Part shown: positions 33,130 through 36,380 of the stretch, one piece after another
Numbering within the stretch: position 1 is the stretch's first letter
How the letters are laid out: every line of letters begins with the position of its first letter
Assembly: GCA_937896565.1 (NCBI GenBank)
Contig: CALBOV010000244.1
Location: forward strand, 1 to 36,380
Origin: an uncultured Salinisphaerales bacterium
Lineage (GTDB): Bacteria > Pseudomonadota > Gammaproteobacteria > Nevskiales > OUC007
Direction: 5' to 3'
DNA: 36,380 nucleotides
The notes under the pieces: generated by a model
What the model was told of the DNA's origin: nothing
What the model saw: only the letters and a program-made list of their open reading frames with translations
Database searches by the model: none
Made by a program: the position numbers and the translations under genes

Positions 33130-35034
33130 TCAGCCCTGCTGGTCCCGTGGGCTGGAGACCGCCCGCAGCGCGGGTTCGGAGGGGAGAAACGCCGCCATGC
33201 GAAACCGGTTGCGAAACGCGACGAATTCGTTGGGTGGCACGGCGGGCGAGAACAGGAAGCCCTGCGCACGGGCGCAGCCCGCCTCCCGTATCCAGTCGAG
33301 GTGGGTGCGGGTTTCGACGCCTTCGGCCACCACCTGCAATCCGAAGCTCTCGGCCAGGCGCATGATGGCGTCGACGATGGGTGCGCCGTCGCCGGGCAGT
33401 CGCGACACGAAGCTCTTGTCGATCTTGACCTCCTGCACCGGGAATGCCGGCAGGTAGGCCAGCGACGAGTAGCCCGTGCCGAAGTCGTCCACCGACAGTC
33501 GTACGCCCATGGTGCGGATATGGGACAGCCGTGCCGCGACCGCGTCGAAGGACTCGCCGAGCACGCTTTCGGTGATCTCGAGTTTCAGCTGGCTCGGAGG
33601 TACGCCGGTTTCGGTCAGTGCTTTTTGTAACTGGCGCACGAAATCGGGCTCCAGCAGGTGCTTGACCGACAGATTGACCGAGACCGTCAGAGGCGGTTCG
33701 CCGTGATCGGTCCAGTCGGTGATCTGGCGACAAACCTCCATCAGCACCCAGTGCCCGATCGACTGGATCAGCCCTGCTTCCTCGGCCAGCGGGATGAACA
33801 CGCCGGGCGAAACCCATCCGCGGCCGGGGTGTCGCCAGCGCAGCAGGGCTTCCGCGCCGTCGATCTGTCCGGAGCGCAGGTTCACGATCGGCTGATAGGC
33901 GACCGAAAGCTCTCCGCGGGTGATGGCTTCCCGCAGATCGCGGATCAGTTCGTAACGCTCCTGGTGCTCCCGCTCGAGGCCGGGGTTGTAGAGGCAGTAG
34001 GAGTTCTTGCCGTTGCGCTTGATCTCGTACATGGCCGTATCGGCCTTGCGAAACAGCTCATCGGGATCGCGGCCGTCATCCGGTGTCACGCAGGCGCCGA
34101 TACTGACGGCGAGCTGGAAACGCCGACCGCCGATGCGGATCGGCGTGGCCAGCACGCGTTGCACATCCTGCAGCAGGTGTTCGCCCGATCCGGCGCGTGC
34201 GGACAGCGTGGCAATCAGGCCGAACTCGTCACCGCCGAGGCGGAAGATCCGGACCTCCGCTCCCAGCGCGGTTTCCCGGGTGAAGCGTTCTCCCAGCTGT
34301 TTCAGCAGGTGGTCGCCAACACCGTGTCCGAGACCGTCGTTGATGTCCTTGAAATTGTCGATGTCGATCACCGCGACCAGCGTCCGCTGGTCGTCCTCGC
34401 GCGTCAGTGCCTGGAGCAGGTCGTTGAACGCGCGGCGGTTGGGCAGTCCGGTCAGCGGGTCGATCTTGGCGAGTTGGCGCAGTTGCTGGCTGGCAGCGTC
34501 GATCGCGTGGGCGAGCCGGCCGGCGAAGACGCTCACCGTCGCCAGCGCGACCAGACAGACCAGGGCGGTGAGGCCGGCGAAGATCGCCAGTCGCAGCCAG
34601 ACGGCCTGAATGCTGACCTGGACCACGGCTGTGCCGATCACGGTGGCATCTCGCTGAATCGGACTCGTCACCGTCAGTGTCGTCCAGCGGCGTTTCGCGC
34701 CGGATTCCGTGATCGGAGGTCCGAATGCCGCCAGCGTGTGCGCATCCGAGCGAACCTCGGCGGCGATGGTGGACAACTGGTGCGGCAGGTTCTTCAGATG
34801 CGCTCGCACCGCACCCGCGTCATGGTCGGCGACGGCATGCGCCGCAACCGCCGCAAGCATGTTCGCCTGGACCTGCGCGGCGTCCTCGAGGTCGTCTGCC
34901 AACAGTTTGAAGACAACGAGCGACTGCACGCCGCAGAGCACGCAGAATGCGAGCAGGGTGTATTTCTGGGCGGTGCGAAGCCGCGCCCGGGCGGAATGCA
35001 GGCGGTGTTGTCTGGGCGGCCCCTGAGTGGTCAT
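33130..35034 (-). CDS. Membrane GGDEF-EAL diguanylate cyclase/phosphodiesterase
   Basis: A 634-residue inner-membrane protein. A basic N-terminus precedes a first membrane helix (about 26-45), a periplasmic sensor region of about 100 residues and a second helix (about 147-171). GGDEF covers about 190-345, with IDIDNFKDINDGLGHG and an intact GGDEF at 267-271 but no RxxD inhibitory site. EAL covers about 360-615, with EALLRWRHP (395-397), SVNLS, EITES, DDFGTGYSSL, KIDKSF and AEGVET all present. Both activities could be real, and the balance is unknown. The ATG at 35034 is preceded by AAGG at a long spacing. It overlaps the stop of a short leader ORF as ATGA. A TTG at 35049 is a weaker alternative start. 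Confidence 0.95.
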   Translation of the reverse strand: MTTQGPPRQHRLHSARARLRTAQKYTLLAFCVLCGVQSLVVFKLLADDLEDAAQVQANMLAAVAAHAVADHDAGAVRAHLKNLPHQLSTIAAEVRSDAHTLAAFGPPITESGAKRRWTTLTVTSPIQRDATVIGTAVVQVSIQAVWLRLAIFAGLTALVCLVALATVSVFAGRLAHAIDAASQQLRQLAKIDPLTGLPNRRAFNDLLQALTREDDQRTLVAVIDIDNFKDINDGLGHGVGDHLLKQLGERFTRETALGAEVRIFRLGGDEFGLIATLSARAGSGEHLLQDVQRVLATPIRIGGRRFQLAVSIGACVTPDDGRDPDELFRKADTAMYEIKRNGKNSYCLYNPGLEREHQERYELIRDLREAITRGELSVAYQPIVNLRSGQIDGAEALLRWRHPGRGWVSPGVFIPLAEEAGLIQSIGHWVLMEVCRQITDWTDHGEPPLTVSVNLSVKHLLEPDFVRQLQKALTETGVPPSQLKLEITESVLGESFDAVAARLSHIRTMGVRLSVDDFGTGYSSLAYLPAFPVQEVKIDKSFVSRLPGDGAPIVDAIMRLAESFGLQVVAEGVETRTHLDWIREAGCARAQGFLFSPAVPPNEFVAFRNRFRMAAFLPSEPALRAVSSPRDQQG

Positions 35035-35120
35035 CGAGGCGCCTTGCAATCATTGAACCGCGGGAACAAGCCCGGCCGGGGGCGCGACAACCCATCGCCG
35101 AAGCCGGGTTGGGCACGCAC
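35031..35120 (-). CDS. 29-codon leader ORF upstream of the GGDEF-EAL gene
   Basis: On the minus strand, AAGGAGG (35132-35126) sits 5 nt before a GTG at 35120. The frame codes for 29 residues (VRAQPGFGDG at the start, FNDCKAPR at the end) and stops at 35033-35031. This overlaps the ATG of the GGDEF-EAL gene by the four bases ATGA. The ribosome site is the strongest in the region, while the main gene's own site is weak. Translational coupling is therefore the likely role. The peptide is not recognised. Confidence 0.55.
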   Translation of the reverse strand: MRAQPGFGDGLSRPRPGLFPRFNDCKAPR

Positions 35121-35149
35121 GTAAACCTCCTTGCGTTCTCGACGAACTG

Positions 35150-35169
35150 CGTCAGGCTCGCGCCTGACG
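35150..35169 (-). repeat. Hairpin upstream of the leader ORF
   Basis: A perfect 8-bp stem, CGTCAGGC/GCCTGACG (35150-35157 with 35162-35169), with a TCGC tetraloop lies 18 bp upstream of the leader Shine-Dalgarno. It may end the upstream hydrolase transcript or lie in the 5' UTR and affect translation. It carries no U tract on the minus strand. Confidence 0.5.
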
Positions 35170-35239
35170 TAAAAGTCATGTCTCCTTCACGGGATTATCG
35201 GCCCAGGAACGTGTGTTGCGCGTTAACGGCGGGGGATGT

Positions 35240-36136
35240 TCACCCCCGTTTGTCGGTTGCCGAGGCGTTGTTGCCGGCCAGCATCGCGACTCGTTCTGCG
35301 ATAGCCGGCGCGCAGTCCTCTTGCAGAAAATGCTTGCCTGGCAGTTCGATAAGCGGCGTGTCGGCCGGTGCCGCGGCTCTTGCCTGGGCGCCGTAGCGCG
35401 CCAGCTTCAGGGCGGGATCATGCGCACCCCACAGGATCTGGACCGGCCGTTCCGTGTTGGCGACAACCGCTCGGTAGATCGCCTGCTTGGCCGGGGTGGG
35501 CTCGAATCCACGCATGATCCGCAAAAACGCGGCGCCGCGATCCTGCCGCTTGAGCAGCGCCAGATGGGCGTCGATCTCGGTTGGCGCCACCTGCCCCATG
35601 TCGGCAATGCCCTGCATGGCCATGAGGCGGCGGAACACCGGCCGGGTCATGCCCGCGAGCCACACCTCGCCCAGACTGGTCCAGCCGAAGGGGCGCATGA
35701 CCCAGGGCTTGCGGAACGTCGCCACGTCGATGAGCGTGTTGAGAATCGTCAGCGACTGCACGCGATCGGGCATGGCGTGCGCCAGTTCGAACCCCACCGG
35801 TCCACCGATGTCGTGCACCACGAGATGAAAGCGATCCAGTTCCAGTGCGTCCACGGCCTTGCAGGCAAAGTGCCCCAGCCCGGTCCAGCTGTAGTCGAAA
35901 TCCACCGGGCGATCGGCCAGACCCAGCCCGGGAAAGTCGAAGGCGATGCCTCGCATTCCCCGCTCCGCCAGCTCCGGAACCACGCGTCGATAGAGAAAGC
36001 CCGACACCGGTACGCCATGCAGGCAGACCACGGCCTCGCCCTGTCCCTCGTCGCGGACGAAGCTTCCGGTGCCTGCGGCGCTGAATCGATAGCCGGCGGC
36101 CTCGTGGGCGGCGATGATTGCTGCGACGTCGGACAT
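35240..36136 (-). CDS. Alpha/beta hydrolase, haloalkane dehalogenase-like
   Basis: A cytoplasmic alpha/beta-hydrolase of 298 residues. The oxyanion-hole motif is HGVPVSGFLYR (40-50). The nucleophile elbow VVHDIGGP has Asp109 rather than Ser, as in haloalkane and haloacetate dehalogenases and epoxide hydrolases. The catalytic His is His269 in GKHFLQED, and Asp240 in GAHDP is near the usual acid position. A cap domain (about 135-215) separates the halves. The halide-binding Trp that follows the nucleophile in haloalkane dehalogenases is Ile110 here, so dehalogenation is doubtful. It has GGAGGA upstream of the ATG, is divergent from trhO, and is followed by a 190-bp gap to the GGDEF-EAL gene. 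The substrate is unknown. Confidence 0.88.
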   Translation of the reverse strand: MSDVAAIIAAHEAAGYRFSAAGTGSFVRDEGQGEAVVCLHGVPVSGFLYRRVVPELAERGMRGIAFDFPGLGLADRPVDFDYSWTGLGHFACKAVDALELDRFHLVVHDIGGPVGFELAHAMPDRVQSLTILNTLIDVATFRKPWVMRPFGWTSLGEVWLAGMTRPVFRRLMAMQGIADMGQVAPTEIDAHLALLKRQDRGAAFLRIMRGFEPTPAKQAIYRAVVANTERPVQILWGAHDPALKLARYGAQARAAAPADTPLIELPGKHFLQEDCAPAIAERVAMLAGNNASATDKRG

Positions 36137-36288
36137 GCCTTGTCCTCCACGGATCGACCAGCGGCCAGCCTATCAGGCCGGGGCGGCCAGGAGACGGTCA
36201 GCCCGCCGTGCCAGCGAAGGCTCACGTTGACCGGCATGCCGAACATGTCCGTCTCGGCGCGTCGGGACACTCGGGCGGGTGCGGCACG

Positions 36289-36294
36289 TACAAT
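36289..36294 (+). promoter_or_regulatory. Possible -10 element for trhO
   Basis: TACAAT lies 29 bp before the ATG at 36324. No good TTGACA-like -35 stands at the usual distance (GGGACA at 36264 is 19 bp away), so the call is weak. The rest of the 187-bp divergent gap shows only the hydrolase ribosome site. Confidence 0.35.
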
Positions 36295-36323
36295 ATGGCG
36301 CCCCGCCCGTTGTTCCGAGAGCG

Positions 36324-36380
36324 ATGTCCGACGTTGTGATCGCGGCGCTTTATCACTTCGCGCCGCTGCCCGATTTCGAA
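36324..36380 (+). CDS. trhO: tRNA uridine(34) hydroxylase, start only
   Basis: The first 19 codons of a gene cut by the right edge. The peptide MSDVVIAALYHFAPLPDFE matches the start of rhodanese-domain TrhO (YceA/UPF0176) proteins, which typically begin VVAALYKF and then LEDY. These hydroxylate uridine 34 of some tRNAs to help form cmo5U. The rhodanese domain with the catalytic Cys would lie beyond the window. The identification rests on this short N-terminus and is therefore tentative. Confidence 0.65.
   Translation, partial: MSDVVIAALYHFAPLPDFE

Noticed and set aside
35034-35049. TTG at 35049 as start of the GGDEF-EAL gene
   Set aside because: No Shine-Dalgarno precedes it, and the ATG at 35034 overlaps the leader ORF stop exactly.
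33658-35124. 488-codon plus-strand open frame
   Set aside because: It is a shadow of the GGDEF-EAL gene, with low-complexity composition and no domain.
1-36380. CRISPR array, tRNA, rRNA, transposase, integrase
   Set aside because: No regularly spaced repeats, cloverleaf with a CCA-type end or mobile-element protein motifs were seen on either strand.

Overview
This is a GC-rich chromosomal segment from a gammaproteobacterium. Three things support that placement: the conserved topA/smg/dprA/LysM cluster facing def-fmt-rsmB, the trkA-trkH pair, and the start of a trhO (YceA-type) gene at the right edge. The codon use and the TonB-receptor, PhoX-like and c-di-GMP gene content suggest a free-living aquatic lineage near Xanthomonadales, Nevskiales or Chromatiales. 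That finer placement is a guess. No rRNA, tRNA, CRISPR array, insertion sequence or phage gene was seen.

Layout. Positions 1-4898 (minus strand) hold topA (cut by the left edge), smg, dprA and a LysM lipoprotein. Positions 4999-12620 (plus strand) hold a housekeeping run: def, fmt and rsmB (translation and rRNA modification), then trkA and trkH (K+ uptake), a small TPR protein, thrB and a GST-like protein. Several of these genes overlap by 1-4 nt. Positions 12626-14550 (minus) hold an OmpA-family porin and an orphan lipoprotein. A 610-bp intergenic region with an AT-rich core follows. Next come a Tat-exported PhoX/DUF839 protein (plus) and, converging on it across a 14-bp hairpin, a TonB-dependent receptor (minus).

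Positions 19205-22288 are a tight plus-strand operon of three exported proteins: a cytochrome c5-like lipoprotein, an ALO-type FAD oxidase with a Tat-like signal, and a PLP-dependent alanine-racemase/D-threonine-aldolase fold protein with an N-terminal export-like segment. This is the least conventional metabolic unit in the window and looks like an envelope oxidation pathway of unknown substrate. Two small orphan genes follow. ahpC-ahpF (minus) then supply peroxide defence. Their 5' region is shared with the divergent operon of a vWA lipoprotein, a probable anti-sigma factor and an ECF sigma factor.

Positions 28836-35034 (minus) carry two signalling proteins. One is a 1415-residue CheB-CheR-coiled coil-PAS-PAS-GGDEF-EAL protein. 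The other is a membrane GGDEF-EAL protein, apparently translated through a 29-codon leader ORF with a perfect Shine-Dalgarno. An alpha/beta hydrolase of the haloalkane dehalogenase type (minus) and the first 19 codons of trhO (plus) end the window.

No wholly new defence or mobile system is visible. The best candidates for something undescribed are the exported cytochrome/oxidase/PLP operon, the leader ORFs with four-base overlaps, and the fused chemotaxis/c-di-GMP protein. Start codons were chosen by Shine-Dalgarno, signal peptide and family length. All family assignments come from reading motifs, without database searches.
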